Below, in pieces: positions 1 through 9,031 of a stretch of DNA of 39,934 nucleotides; position 1 is the stretch's first letter, and each line of letters starts with the position of its first letter. The stretch covers positions 1-39,934 of the forward strand of contig JAGCYD010000071.1 in assembly GCA_017960985.1 (NCBI GenBank). Direction: 5' to 3'. The DNA is from Bacteroidaceae bacterium. Its GTDB lineage: Bacteria > Bacteroidota > Bacteroidia > Bacteroidales > Bacteroidaceae. The notes below the pieces were generated by a model. That model saw only the letters and a program-made list of their open reading frames with translations, was not told where the DNA came from and ran no database searches. A program made the position numbers and the translations under genes.

Positions 1-58
1 ATTAAGAATTAAAAAATTAAGAGTTGTCGCCTTGCAGGCGAGTAACAATTAAGAATTA
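1..58. repeat. AT-rich ATTAAGAATT filler before rpsK
   Basis: The spacer before rpsK contains two copies of an ATTAAGAATT-type word (1-23 and 49-58) around a short CGCC/GGCG hairpin near 28-40. The same kind of word recurs at 17095-17116, in another gene junction. It looks like degenerate filler sequence and not a promoter, since rpsK normally follows rpsM in the same transcript. Confidence 0.45.
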
Positions 59-63
59 CTATT

Positions 64-453
64 ATGGCAAAGAAAACAGTCGTATCGAAAAAGAGAAACG
101 TGAAGGTAACGGCCCTTGGTCAGCTCCACGTTCACAGTTCTTTCAATAATATTATCGTTTCGTTGGCTAATGACGAGGGTCAGATTATCTCTTGGTCGTC
201 AGCTGGTAAGATGGGATTCCGTGGTTCTAAGAAGAACACTCCCTATGCAGCCCAGATGGCAGCTCAGGATTGTGCCAAGGTTGCATACGACCTGGGCTTG
301 AGAAAGGTTAAGGCCTATGTCAAGGGTCCTGGTAATGGCCGTGAGTCAGCCATCCGTTCCGTACACGGAGCAGGAATCGAGGTAACGGAGATTGTAGATG
401 TTACTCCATTGCCACACAATGGTTGTCGTCCTCCCAAGAGAAGAAGAGTTTAA
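64..453 (+). CDS. rpsK: 30S ribosomal protein S11
   Basis: S11 lies on the platform of the 30S subunit and helps form the mRNA exit channel with S7 and S18. The 129-residue product has the normal length and the family's typical features: the [11 protein letters not shown] stretch near residue 22, the [14 protein letters not shown] stretch, and the basic C-terminus with the PPKRRRV ending. It belongs to the alpha operon and is followed by rpsD after about 108 bp. Its upstream partner rpsM would lie just outside the window. Start: the only good ATG, directly after an AT-rich leader. Confidence 0.98.
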   Translation: MAKKTVVSKKRNVKVTALGQLHVHSSFNNIIVSLANDEGQIISWSSAGKMGFRGSKKNTPYAAQMAAQDCAKVAYDLGLRKVKAYVKGPGNGRESAIRSVHGAGIEVTEIVDVTPLPHNGCRPPKRRRV

Positions 454-561
454 TAACGCAGACACAATAGAGAACCCAGCAACAAACAGGTCTTTAGGCT
501 TACATTTCCTTTCTGTAGCCGTGGCTGCTATCCTGATTGCTTGCTGACAAAAACAAAAATT

Positions 562-1167
562 ATGGCAAGATATACTGGACCAAAAACAAGAATCGCCCGC
601 CGTTTCGGTGAGCCAATCTTTGGTGCTGACAAGGTGCTTTCCAAGCGAAACTATCCTCCTGGCCAGCACGGTAATAATCGTAGAAGGAAGACTTCCGAGT
701 ATGGTGTCATGCTGGCTGAGAAGCAGAAGGCACGCTACACCTATGGCGTACTGGAGAAGCAGTTCCACTTGATGTTCGAGAAGGCTGCCCGTACCAGCGG
801 TGTAACTGGTGAGATCCTGTTGCAGAATCTCGAGAGCCGTCTCGATAACATCGTTTATCGTCTGGGCATCGCTCCTACTCGTGCAGCCGCTCGTCAGTTG
901 GTAAACCATCGTCACATCACAGTGGATGGTAAGGTTGTGGGCATTGCTTCCTACAGCGTAACTCCGGGTCAGATTGTAGGTGTTCGCGAGCGCAGCAAGT
1001 CGTTCGAAGTAATCACCGCTTCTCTGGCAGGTTTCAATCACAGCAAGTATCCTTGGCTGGAGTGGGACGAGAATAGCAAGTCTGGCAAGTATCTCCACAA
1101 GCCCGACCGTGCCGACATCCCCGAGAATATTAAGGAGCAGTTGATCGTTGAGTTTTACTCTAAATAA
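562..1167 (+). CDS. rpsD: 30S ribosomal protein S4
   Basis: S4 is a primary 16S rRNA-binding protein that nucleates 30S assembly and in many bacteria represses its own operon by binding the mRNA. The 201-residue protein starts with [19 protein letters not shown], as in the Bacteroidetes form, and carries an S4 RNA-binding domain near residues 95-155 ([27 protein letters not shown]). I chose the ATG at 562 over an in-frame TTG at 541 because it gives the canonical N-terminus. There are no Cys residues for a zinc site, so this is the zinc-free form. rpoA follows 10 bp downstream. Confidence 0.98.
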   Translation: MARYTGPKTRIARRFGEPIFGADKVLSKRNYPPGQHGNNRRRKTSEYGVMLAEKQKARYTYGVLEKQFHLMFEKAARTSGVTGEILLQNLESRLDNIVYRLGIAPTRAAARQLVNHRHITVDGKVVGIASYSVTPGQIVGVRERSKSFEVITASLAGFNHSKYPWLEWDENSKSGKYLHKPDRADIPENIKEQLIVEFYSK

Positions 1168-1177
1168 TAAGATTATA

Positions 1178-2173
1178 ATGGCGATATTAGCATTTCAAAA
1201 ACCTGAAAAAGTTATAATGTTGGCCGCGGACGAAAAGTACGGCAAGTTCGAATTTCGTCCCCTCGAAGGTGGCTTTGGTACTACCGTAGGTAATGCTTTG
1301 CGCCGAATCCTTCTTTCCTCCCTCGATGGTTTTGCCATTAACACGGTTGCCATCAGTGGCGTTGAGCATGAGTTCGCAACAGTGCCTGGCGTGAAGGAGG
1401 ATGTAACCAACATTATACTGAACCTGAAGCAGGTTCGCTTCAAGCAAACAGTAAACGAATTCGAGAACGAGAAAATTAGTGTCACCGTCGAGAAGACCAC
1501 TGAGCTTAAGGCAGGCGACTTTAATAAGTATCTGACTGGATTTGAAGTGTTAAACCCCGAGTTGGTTATTTGCCATTTGGATCCCAAGGCAACTATGCAG
1601 ATTGAGATTTCCATCAACAAGGGCCGTGGATATGTTCCCGCCGATGAGAATCGCGAATTCTGCACCGATGTCAATGTAATTCCTATAGATTCTATCTATA
1701 CCCCGATTCGCAATGTGAAGTATGCAGTCGAGAACTATCGTGTCGAACAGAAGACCGACTACGAGAAGCTCGTCCTGGAGATTACTACCGATGGTTCTAT
1801 CCATCCGAAGGATGCTCTGAAGGAAGCTGCCAAGATACTGATCTACCACTTCATGCTCTTCTCTGACGAGAAGATCACATTGGAGAATGCCGACGGGGAT
1901 GGCAATGAAGAGTTCGACGAGGAAGTTCTCCACATGCGACAACTCCTCAAGACCCGATTGGTTGATATGGACCTCAGTGTTCGTGCCCTGAACTGCCTCA
2001 AGGCTGCCAATGTAGATACACTGGCCGACCTCGTTCAATTCAACAAGAACGACCTGCTGAAGTTCCGCAACTTCGGTAAGAAGTCCTTGATGGAACTCGA
2101 CGATATGTTCGAGCGTCTCAACCTCTCTTTCGGAACCGACATCTCTAAGTACAAACTTGACAAAGATTATTAA
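1178..2173 (+). CDS. rpoA: RNA polymerase subunit alpha
   Basis: The alpha subunit dimerises to start RNA polymerase assembly and its C-terminal domain contacts regulators and upstream DNA. The 331-residue product shows the N-terminal assembly domain ([21 protein letters not shown] near residues 27-48, [19 protein letters not shown]) and the C-terminal helix-hairpin-helix domain ([28 protein letters not shown]). The ATG at 1178 gives the family N-terminus; an upstream in-frame ATG at 1148 lies inside rpsD. It sits between rpsD and rplQ, the standard order. Confidence 0.98.
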   Translation: MAILAFQKPEKVIMLAADEKYGKFEFRPLEGGFGTTVGNALRRILLSSLDGFAINTVAISGVEHEFATVPGVKEDVTNIILNLKQVRFKQTVNEFENEKISVTVEKTTELKAGDFNKYLTGFEVLNPELVICHLDPKATMQIEISINKGRGYVPADENREFCTDVNVIPIDSIYTPIRNVKYAVENYRVEQKTDYEKLVLEITTDGSIHPKDALKEAAKILIYHFMLFSDEKITLENADGDGNEEFDEEVLHMRQLLKTRLVDMDLSVRALNCLKAANVDTLADLVQFNKNDLLKFRNFGKKSLMELDDMFERLNLSFGTDISKYKLDKDY

Positions 2174-2176
2174 ACA

Positions 2177-2728
2177 ATGAGACACAATAAGAAATTCAAC
2201 CATCTTAGCCGCACCGCATCTCACCGCGATGCCATGCTTGCCAATATGGCCATTTCGCTTATCATGCACAAGCGAATCAACACCACTCTGGCAAAGGCTA
2301 AGGCCCTGCGTAAATATGTCGAGCCACTCATCAACCGCTCCAAGGAAGACACAACGGCCAGCCGTCGTCTCGTGTTCAGCTACCTGCAGAACAAGTATGC
2401 TGTATCCGAACTCTTCCAGGTAATTTCCGACAAGGTAGCCGGTCGTCCTGGTGGCTATACTCGCATCATCAAGACGGGTATCCGTCAGGGCGATGCCGCT
2501 GCAACCTGCTTCATTGAACTGGTCGATTTCGATGAGAACATGGCCAAGACCCCGAAGAAGGCAAAGCGCACCCGTCGCTCAAAGAAGGCTGCCGAAGCTC
2601 CTGCAGCCGTAGAGGCTCCCGTAGCAGAAGTAGCCGAGGCACCTGCTGAAGCTCCTGCTGAGGCACCCGCAGAAGAGCCCGTAGCAGAAGCACCTGCCGC
2701 CGAAGCTCCAGCTGAAGCAGCAGAATAA
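2177..2728 (+). CDS. rplQ: 50S ribosomal protein L17 with long Ala/Glu/Pro tail
   Basis: L17 binds domain III of 23S rRNA next to the exit tunnel. Residues 1-118 form the usual L17 fold ([45 protein letters not shown]). They are followed by a basic [12 protein letters not shown] patch and then about 45 residues made almost only of Ala, Glu, Pro and Val in repeats of the type EAPAE/EAPVA. The family is usually 115-130 residues, so this tail is a real extension of 183 in total. It begins 3 bp after rpoA and is the last gene of the operon. Confidence 0.97.
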   Translation: MRHNKKFNHLSRTASHRDAMLANMAISLIMHKRINTTLAKAKALRKYVEPLINRSKEDTTASRRLVFSYLQNKYAVSELFQVISDKVAGRPGGYTRIIKTGIRQGDAAATCFIELVDFDENMAKTPKKAKRTRRSKKAAEAPAAVEAPVAEVAEAPAEAPAEAPAEEPVAEAPAAEAPAEAAE

Positions 2729-2761
2729 GGCAAATCTAATTGCAATACACACAATAGTGGG

Positions 2762-2792
2762 ATGCCCGTCCGAGAGGATGGGCATTCTTTTT
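2762..2792 (+). terminator. rho-independent terminator of the alpha operon
   Basis: A 10-bp stem (ATGCCCGTCC paired with GGATGGGCAT, one G-U pair) closes a GAGA tetraloop and runs into a T-rich tract (2786-2792). It starts 33 bp after the rplQ stop codon. Confidence 0.9.
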
Positions 2793-3251
2793 TCTGTCTC
2801 GTAAACTATTTGCATGCCTTACGCAATATTATTCCGAGACACGGAAGAATAGTACTCCGTCGTCCCTCGCACTACTATTGCGTGAGCCTTTGAAATACGA
2901 AGTGTGTGCAGTCGCAATATATTGTTGCAATCGCGACAATATATCGCTGCAATGCCTATATTATATATCAGTGGCACAACTCCTATATTGCGATGTCACT
3001 TACGACCCGATGCTGTAATACTAGCATCCCGTTTCTCCTTACTCGTTTGACCTATCGGTCTTCCTCACTCGTGACTCTGCCGAGCGGAAATGAGCTCGAC
3101 GAAGTTTAAAGTATTGAAACGCTAAAGCGTATAAATATATGGTCGCCTTAACTACCCCGTCATGTGCGCAATCAGTAACCCGAATCGAAGCTGATGATAA
3201 TAGGAAAGTAAAGTTTCTTGGCATTTTATCTGTTTTGGGAATAAAATTAAG
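2793..3251. other. gene-free spacer with short repeats
   Basis: No credible gene is seen. From 2914 a CAATATATnGnTGCAAT word is repeated with a 23-bp period (2914 and 2937), and CAATATATTG is itself a palindrome. From about 3030 the sequence has GACC/GGTC and CGCTAAAGCG inverted words, similar in style to the spacer at 34440-34600. I see no tRNA and no known RNA element here. A 67-codon open frame at 2906 has no recognisable content. Confidence 0.5.
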
Positions 3252-3259
3252 TAACTTTG
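3252..3259 (+). promoter_or_regulatory. Bacteroidetes-type -7 box (TAACTTTG)
   Basis: TAACTTTG matches the TAnnTTTG -7 consensus and lies 21 bp before the ATG at 3281, which would give a very short leader. A well-spaced -33 TTTG is not obvious; the nearest one, at 3234, is too close. Confidence 0.5.
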
Positions 3260-3280
3260 TACCGATAAGGAAAGAAAGCG

Positions 3281-4252
3281 ATGCCGAAGGCCAGTAGAGA
3301 ACAGTTGTTTCGTACGCCAGTAGCGGTGGGTGAACCGTTGCGGAAGATTCGGTTGTCCGACAAGAACTTGTTTCTGGGCTCTTGCTTTGCAGAGCATATT
3401 GGCAGACGATTTGTCGATTCTTGTCTGAGAACGGTCATCAATCCGTTGGGTGTGCAGTACAATCCTGCCAGCATTGCACGGCTCTTCGCCGCGAAGTCGT
3501 GTGCGGAGTCGGATGTAGTAACGGCCGACGGGATGTGGCATTCGTGGCTGGGCGACAGCGAACTATCGCGAACTTCTGAGGAGGAATGTTGTAAGGCTAC
3601 GACGGAGGCGCTGAATCTGTTGCACCAGACACTGGCTGAGGCCGATAATCTGTTTATTACACTGGGCACCAGCCATTATTATAGGTATAAGGCGACGGGA
3701 GAGGTGGTGGCTAACTGTCATCGCTTACCGCAAACGGAGTTCTCCGAAGAGGAACTGACGACGGAGGATATCGTCTCTGTACTACAACAGACCTTGAAGA
3801 GGGCGCACAAACAGAATCCGTCGATGCAGGTCGTCTTCACTGTCAGTCCCTATCGCTATGCCAAGTATGGCTTCCACGAAAGTCAGTTGAGCAAGGCACG
3901 CCTGTTGCTGGCGGTGGAACAATTGCAGCGTACTTATTCCGATTGGGTGACCTATTTCCCAGCCTACGAGATTCTGCTCGACGAACTGCGCGATTATCGC
4001 TTTTATGCCGAAGATATGCTCCATCCCTCGGAGCAAGCCGTGGATTATATCTGGCAGAGCCTGTATGGGGCGTGGATGGACGAGGACTTGCAAAAATTCT
4101 TGTCGCGTTGGGAACCCTTGCGCCGTTCGCTTCAGCATCGACCTATGCATCCCGAAGCACCTTCCTTCAAGACTTTCCAAGAGAATACCCGTGAGCAGTT
4201 GGCGCAGTTGAAGCGCGATTATCCCGATATGAATGTGAACTATGAACTATAG
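3281..4252 (+). CDS. GSCFA domain protein (SGNH-like)
   Basis: The 323-residue protein belongs to the GSCFA family, named for the motif seen here at residues 33-37 (FLGSCFAEHIGRRF). The motif takes the place of the GDS block of SGNH hydrolases. A later FYAEDMLHPS stretch supplies the Asp-x-x-His type residues expected of the fold, so an esterase-like or acyl-transfer activity is plausible, but the substrate is unknown. No signal peptide is seen. Its last 11 bp overlap the start of murF-alr, so the two are probably cotranslated, which hints at a cell-wall or envelope role. The -7 box at 3252 supports this start. Confidence 0.88.
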   Translation: MPKASREQLFRTPVAVGEPLRKIRLSDKNLFLGSCFAEHIGRRFVDSCLRTVINPLGVQYNPASIARLFAAKSCAESDVVTADGMWHSWLGDSELSRTSEEECCKATTEALNLLHQTLAEADNLFITLGTSHYYRYKATGEVVANCHRLPQTEFSEEELTTEDIVSVLQQTLKRAHKQNPSMQVVFTVSPYRYAKYGFHESQLSKARLLLAVEQLQRTYSDWVTYFPAYEILLDELRDYRFYAEDMLHPSEQAVDYIWQSLYGAWMDEDLQKFLSRWEPLRRSLQHRPMHPEAPSFKTFQENTREQLAQLKRDYPDMNVNYEL

Positions 4253-6614
4253 ACTGAAAGACATTGCGGAAATTTTGTCAGCCCGCCAACAGGGCGACGG
4301 CGACTATACGATAAACTGGTTATTGACTGATAGTCGTTCGTTGGGATCGCCAGAGGATACTTTGTTCTTTGCCCTAAAGACCCAGCGCAACGATGGACAC
4401 CGCTACATTCCACAACTCTATCAGCGTGGGGTGCGCTCTTTCGTAGTCAGCGAACTGCCCGAGGAAGATTATCCCGATGCCGTGTTCCTGTTGGTGCTCG
4501 ACACGCTGAAGGCCCTGCAGCAACTTGCCCGAACCCATCGCCAGAAATTCCAGATCCCCGTCGTCGGTATCGCTGGCAGCAATGGCAAGACGATGGTCAA
4601 GGAGTGGCTCTATCAGATGCTGTCGCCCGACAAGGTGGTAACCCGTTCTCCTCGCAGTTACAATAGCCAGATAGGTGTGCCCCTGAGTGTGTGGGGATTG
4701 TCGGAAACGACGGAAATCGGTGTTTTCGAGGCTGCTATTTCTCAGCCAGGCGAGATGCAGGCCTTGGAAAGTATCATCGAACCTACCGTCGGCATATTCA
4801 CGGGGCTTGGCGATGCGCATCAGGAAAACTTCGATTCGTATAAACAGAAGTGTATCGAGAAGATGATGCTCTTCAGCCATGCTGAGGCCGTCATCTATCC
4901 AACGGGCAACCGTGTGGTGGACATCAGCATCCGTGAAACGGGTTTCAAGGGCAAGATGATACCCGTCACGATGCCGCCCGAAACCAATCCTTGGGAACTT
5001 GACAAAGAACTTTGTGCCGTTGCCTGTCGATATCTTGGTATGCCAGATGCTACCATCCAGCAACGCCTGTCGCAACTTGTTCCCATTCCCATGCGCCTTG
5101 AGGTAATGCCCGGACAAAACGGGTGTACCATCATCAACGATTCCTACAACAACGACTTTGCTTCGCTCGATATCGCCCTCGATTTCATGCAACGCCGTCC
5201 CAACGAGAACAATCGTCGGCATACACTCATCCTCAGCGACATCCAGCAGACGGGTGAGGAAACGACAACGCTCTATCAGCATGTGGCTGCGCTCGTGGGA
5301 CAACGGGGTGTGCAGACCCTTATCGGTGTGGGAGATGATATGTGTGCCAATGCCGATATACTCCGCACTTCCGGTGCTGTCTGTCATTTCTTTGCCGATA
5401 CCGAGGCTTTGCTCAATAGCCGTGAGTTTGCGGCGTTGCACGACGAGGTGATACTGATAAAGGGAGCGCGTGCCTTCCATTTCGAGGATGTGGTGGCCTT
5501 GCTCGAGGAGCGTGTGCATGAGACCATCCTTGAGGTGGATCTCAACGCCATCGTTGCGAACCTCAATTATTATCGTTCCAAGATGCGTCCCGATACGCGT
5601 ATGGTCTGTATGGTAAAGGCCGATGCCTATGGGGCGGGTAGTGTGGAAGTGTCGCGCTTGTTGCAGGATCATGGTGTGGATTACCTTGCCGTGGCCGTGG
5701 CTGACGAAGGCGTGGAACTCCGCAGGGCAGGAATCACTACGGGCATTATGGTGATGAATCCCGAGATGACCAGCTTCAGGACGCTGTTCCGTTATAACCT
5801 CGAGCCCGAGGTCTATTCCTTCCGTTTGTTGGAGGCTCTGATTCAGGCTGCCGAGCGCGAAGGCATCACCAACTTCCCCGTTCATATCAAACTCGATACG
5901 GGTATGCACCGTTTGGGCTTCGATGTGCAAAAGGATATGGTTCGACTGACGGAGCGGTTGAGGAAGCAGACGGCGATAGTGCCGCGTAGCGTATTCTCAC
6001 ACTTTGCAGGGAGCGATGACGATAAGTTCGACGATTTCTCTGCCCGTCAGTATGAACTCTTTACACAAGGTGCCGATGCCTTGCAGGAGGCCTATCCCAG
6101 TCATGCCATACTTCGCCATATCTGCAATTCCGCCGCGATAGAGCATTTCCCGCTGCGACAGCACGATATGGTGCGCCTCGGGTTGGGACTTTATGGGGTG
6201 AATCCGCGTAACAATAAGCCCATCAACAATGTTTCGACGCTCAAGACGACCATCTTGCAGATTCGCGAGGTGCCTGCCTCGGACACAGTAGGTTACAGCC
6301 GTCGTGGCAAACTGTACCGCGACAGCCGCATCGCCGTGTTGCCCATTGGGTATGCCGACGGACTGAACCGCCGCCTGGGTAACGGCAATGCCTATTGCTT
6401 GGTTAATGGTCAGCCTGCGCCCTATGTGGGGAACATCTGTATGGATGTCTGCATGATAGATGTCACCGATGTGCCTTGCGAGGAGGGTGACGCGGCCGTT
6501 ATCTTCGGCCGGGACCTGCCCGTTTCACAACTGTCCGATATTCTCGGAACCATTCCCTACGAGATACTGACCAGTGTCTCGAACCGCGTGAAGCGCGTCT
6601 ATTACAAGAAGTAA
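4242..6614 (+). CDS. murF: bifunctional MurF ligase / alanine racemase
   Basis: A natural fusion known from Bacteroidetes. The N-terminal half (about residues 1-420) is UDP-MurNAc-tripeptide:D-Ala-D-Ala ligase, the last cytoplasmic step of muropeptide building, with the P-loop GSNGKT at 112-117. The C-terminal half (about 425-790) is PLP-dependent alanine racemase, with the PLP lysine in MVKADAYGAG (K459) and the catalytic tyrosine in the VGYSRR motif (Y685). The fusion couples D-Ala supply to its use. Many Bacteroidetes MurF halves have divergent ligase motifs, so ligase activity is likely but less certain than racemase activity. The gene overlaps the GSCFA gene by 11 bp and is convergent with xth, leaving only 2 bp between stops. 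Confidence 0.95.
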   Translation: MNYRLKDIAEILSARQQGDGDYTINWLLTDSRSLGSPEDTLFFALKTQRNDGHRYIPQLYQRGVRSFVVSELPEEDYPDAVFLLVLDTLKALQQLARTHRQKFQIPVVGIAGSNGKTMVKEWLYQMLSPDKVVTRSPRSYNSQIGVPLSVWGLSETTEIGVFEAAISQPGEMQALESIIEPTVGIFTGLGDAHQENFDSYKQKCIEKMMLFSHAEAVIYPTGNRVVDISIRETGFKGKMIPVTMPPETNPWELDKELCAVACRYLGMPDATIQQRLSQLVPIPMRLEVMPGQNGCTIINDSYNNDFASLDIALDFMQRRPNENNRRHTLILSDIQQTGEETTTLYQHVAALVGQRGVQTLIGVGDDMCANADILRTSGAVCHFFADTEALLNSREFAALHDEVILIKGARAFHFEDVVALLEERVHETILEVDLNAIVANLNYYRSKMRPDTRMVCMVKADAYGAGSVEVSRLLQDHGVDYLAVAVADEGVELRRAGITTGIMVMNPEMTSFRTLFRYNLEPEVYSFRLLEALIQAAEREGITNFPVHIKLDTGMHRLGFDVQKDMVRLTERLRKQTAIVPRSVFSHFAGSDDDKFDDFSARQYELFTQGADALQEAYPSHAILRHICNSAAIEHFPLRQHDMVRLGLGLYGVNPRNNKPINNVSTLKTTILQIREVPASDTVGYSRRGKLYRDSRIAVLPIGYADGLNRRLGNGNAYCLVNGQPAPYVGNICMDVCMIDVTDVPCEEGDAAVIFGRDLPVSQLSDILGTIPYEILTSVSNRVKRVYYKK

Positions 6615-6616
6615 TC

Positions 6617-7384
6617 TTAGACCTTCAGCCGAAGTTCTACGGGGCAGTGGTCGCTGCCGTAAATCTCGCTGTGGATGGCGGCCGAGAGCATCTTGTCCTT
6701 CAATCGATTGGACACGATGAAGTAATCGATACGCCATCCGGCGTTCTTCTCGCGGGCGTGGAAACGGTAGCTCCACCACGAGTAGGCATCCGCGAGGGTG
6801 GGGAAGAAGTGACGGAATGAATCGGTAAATCCGCTCCCGAGCAGGGTCGTCATCTTTTCGCGTTCTTCGTCGGTGAAGCCTGCGTTTCTGCGGTTTGTCT
6901 TCGGATTTTTCAAGTCGATTTCCTCGTGTGCCACATTCAGGTCGCCGCATAGGATGACAGGTTTCTGGGCATCGAGACCGAGTAGGTACTGGCGGAAGTC
7001 GTCCTCCCAGCGCATACGATACTCGAGGCGTCGCAGTTCGTCCTGACTGTTCGGCGTATAGCAGCAGACCAGATAAAAGTTGGGATATTCCAGCGTAATG
7101 ACGCGTCCTTCGTGGTCGTGCTCGTCAATGCCCATGCCGTATGTGACATTCAGGGGTGTATGTTTGGTGTAGATGGCCGTACCCGAATAACCTGCCTTGT
7201 CGGCATAGTTCCAGTAACTCTGGTAGCCGAGGAAGGGAAGATCGAGTTGTCCTGCCTGCATCTTGGTCTCCTGTAGGCAGAAGAAGTCGGCATCGAGTTT
7301 GTCAAAGGCATCGCAGAAGCCTTTCTGCACTACGGCACGCAGGCCGTTCACATTCCAGGAGATGAATTTCAGTCCGTCGTTCAT
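6617..7384 (-). CDS. xth: exodeoxyribonuclease III (AP endonuclease)
   Basis: Exonuclease III/ExoA-type enzyme of the endonuclease-exonuclease-phosphatase fold, acting at abasic sites and 3' blocks in base excision repair. The 255-residue protein has the family order of motifs: FISWNVNGLRA near the start, LQETK, YSGTAIY, ILCGDLNVAHEEIDL, and GSDHCPVEL at the end. I chose the ATG at 7384 because it gives the standard N-terminus; the open frame upstream reads into the neighbouring gene. It is the last gene of a minus-strand set (GNAT, esterase, xth), with only 2 bp after the esterase stop. Confidence 0.95.
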   Translation of the reverse strand: MNDGLKFISWNVNGLRAVVQKGFCDAFDKLDADFFCLQETKMQAGQLDLPFLGYQSYWNYADKAGYSGTAIYTKHTPLNVTYGMGIDEHDHEGRVITLEYPNFYLVCCYTPNSQDELRRLEYRMRWEDDFRQYLLGLDAQKPVILCGDLNVAHEEIDLKNPKTNRRNAGFTDEEREKMTTLLGSGFTDSFRHFFPTLADAYSWWSYRFHAREKNAGWRIDYFIVSNRLKDKMLSAAIHSEIYGSDHCPVELRLKV

Positions 7385-7386
7385 GG

Positions 7387-9021
7387 TTATTTCAGGTATT
7401 TGGAAAGTTCGCTGTCGCACATGCGCAGTCCTTTGGCAATGCCCTGTGCATTCAGCAGGGCTCCCTTCTTGCTTGTGTGCGTGTGGTCGTTTTTGTAATA
7501 TGAAGCAGTTTCTTGTTTCCCGATGCCGTCGAGGTAGTCTGCTGTGATGTTGTGTAAATCGACAAACTCGACAGCCGTCTGCCGCACGACATCCCTGTAC
7601 CATTTTCCAAATGAGTCGTTGCGGCGCTCAATCTTCCCCTCTGGCCACTCATTCCTCGGAGTAAGGCTCACGAGAATAGGCGTGGCACCCTTCTCGCGTA
7701 CATCGTCAATCATCTTGCGCAGATACCATCCGAAGGTATAAACCGTTTCGTGGCGTACCTCGCTGTCGGTCTGTACGCGATAGACATGACTAGAATCGGC
7801 CGTACCCGTGATGTCGTTGCGCGCCTTGCCATGGTCCAGTTCCTTTCCGGCATCGTTGTGACCGAACTGAATCAACACGAAATCACCGGCTTGTACATCG
7901 TTTATCACTTTGTCCCAGCGTCCCTCGCGCAAGTATGAACGGCATGAACGACCTGCCTGTGCAGCATTCACGATGGTTATGCGGTCGGTGTCGAAGATGG
8001 TGCTTGCCTGACTGCCCCAACCCCACATACCGTCTTCGTCGCTATCGGTATTCTTTACGGTGGAGTCACCTGTGATAAATACTACGGGTTTGCCTTTCTC
8101 TCGCTTTACCCCAGTAGTGGGCAATTCGGTCTTCATCATGGCTTTTAGGGAAGCCACTTCGGGGTGGTTACATGCCATTAGCCCGTCGGCAGCACTACGC
8201 GCATTCAACCTTGCCCCAAAGGCAGAAGTGTGGATGTGGTCGAGATAGAAATGGTAGTTGAACTTCCATTCCGACATCTTGTCGTACTTTGCGGCAGAAA
8301 TCTCGTTCAGGTCAACGAAGGGACAATCCAGTTCTTCAGCGATTTGTTTGGCCCACAAGCCAAAAGTCTGGTTTACGCGTGTAATATGTCCGGGATTCTG
8401 CTCGTCGTAAGCATTGCGTGGCGTAAGACTCATCAGTATGGGATGAGCACCGAGTTGGCGTGTCTCGCGAACGAAACGCCGCATGTATTCACCATAACTG
8501 TAAACGGTTTCCTGTACGCCCGTTTCCTTGATGGTAACGACCAGTGAATCGTCGGCTGAGATACCCCGGATGGAGGCGCGGGCACGACCCGAATCGAAGG
8601 GGCCATTGTCGTTGTGCCCGAGTTCGATGATGACATAGTCGCCAGGGCGTATTCCTTTCTTTACATCTCCCCAAAGTTTGTTGTAGAAGGTGCGGCTTGA
8701 TGTACCGCCTAATGCCTGATTCTCTACGGTTATCCGACTTTTGTCAAAGTATTCGTGGGCAAAATATCCCCATCCCCACTGGCCATTGTCGCCATTGCCG
8801 AGGGTACCTGTGCGCATGGTCGAATTGCCGACGAGGAACAGCACGGGATTGTCTCCCTTGCGGCTAGTGCCAGCAACAGGACGAGCCGTTGCGGCCTTTT
8901 CCAGCGAGTCGAGTGTAAGGTCTATGACTTTGTTCACATCTTCCATTGGGCGGAAGGTATCTTGCGCCTGTGTATGCAGTACAAAGCAGAACGCAAGTAG
9001 GGTAAAGATTGTCTTCTTCAT
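7387..9021 (-). CDS. tandem rhamnogalacturonan acetylesterase-like (CE12) protein
   Basis: An exported 544-residue protein with a signal peptide (about residues 1-20, ending HTQAQ) and two consecutive SGNH hydrolase domains of the CE12 type, which remove acetyl groups from pectin or xylan. Domain 1 (about 55-290) has GNST with S67, GHND at 135-138 and DHIH at 261-264. Domain 2 (about 305-540) has GDST with S320, GHND at 387-390 and D512/H515. Both Ser-Asp-His sets look complete, so both may be active, although domain 1 has Asn in place of the usual Asp in block I. The ATG at 9021 is chosen because it starts a clean signal peptide. The acetyl substrate is inferred from the family. Confidence 0.9.
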   Translation of the reverse strand: MKKTIFTLLAFCFVLHTQAQDTFRPMEDVNKVIDLTLDSLEKAATARPVAGTSRKGDNPVLFLVGNSTMRTGTLGNGDNGQWGWGYFAHEYFDKSRITVENQALGGTSSRTFYNKLWGDVKKGIRPGDYVIIELGHNDNGPFDSGRARASIRGISADDSLVVTIKETGVQETVYSYGEYMRRFVRETRQLGAHPILMSLTPRNAYDEQNPGHITRVNQTFGLWAKQIAEELDCPFVDLNEISAAKYDKMSEWKFNYHFYLDHIHTSAFGARLNARSAADGLMACNHPEVASLKAMMKTELPTTGVKREKGKPVVFITGDSTVKNTDSDEDGMWGWGSQASTIFDTDRITIVNAAQAGRSCRSYLREGRWDKVINDVQAGDFVLIQFGHNDAGKELDHGKARNDITGTADSSHVYRVQTDSEVRHETVYTFGWYLRKMIDDVREKGATPILVSLTPRNEWPEGKIERRNDSFGKWYRDVVRQTAVEFVDLHNITADYLDGIGKQETASYYKNDHTHTSKKGALLNAQGIAKGLRMCDSELSKYLK

Positions 9022-9031
9022 TCTATGGTTG

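Noticed and set aside
2485..2815. Ala/Gly/Ser-rich minus-strand frames opposite the rplQ tail
   Set aside because: They only mirror the repetitive GC-rich tail codons of L17 and have no signals of their own.
2906..3109. 67-codon frame in the spacer after the alpha operon
   Set aside because: No promoter, no homology I can recall, and its content follows the local short repeats.
4374..5930. 518-codon open frame on the minus strand opposite murF-alr
   Set aside because: It is the antisense shadow of a well-supported gene; the translation is His/Arg-rich without any domain.
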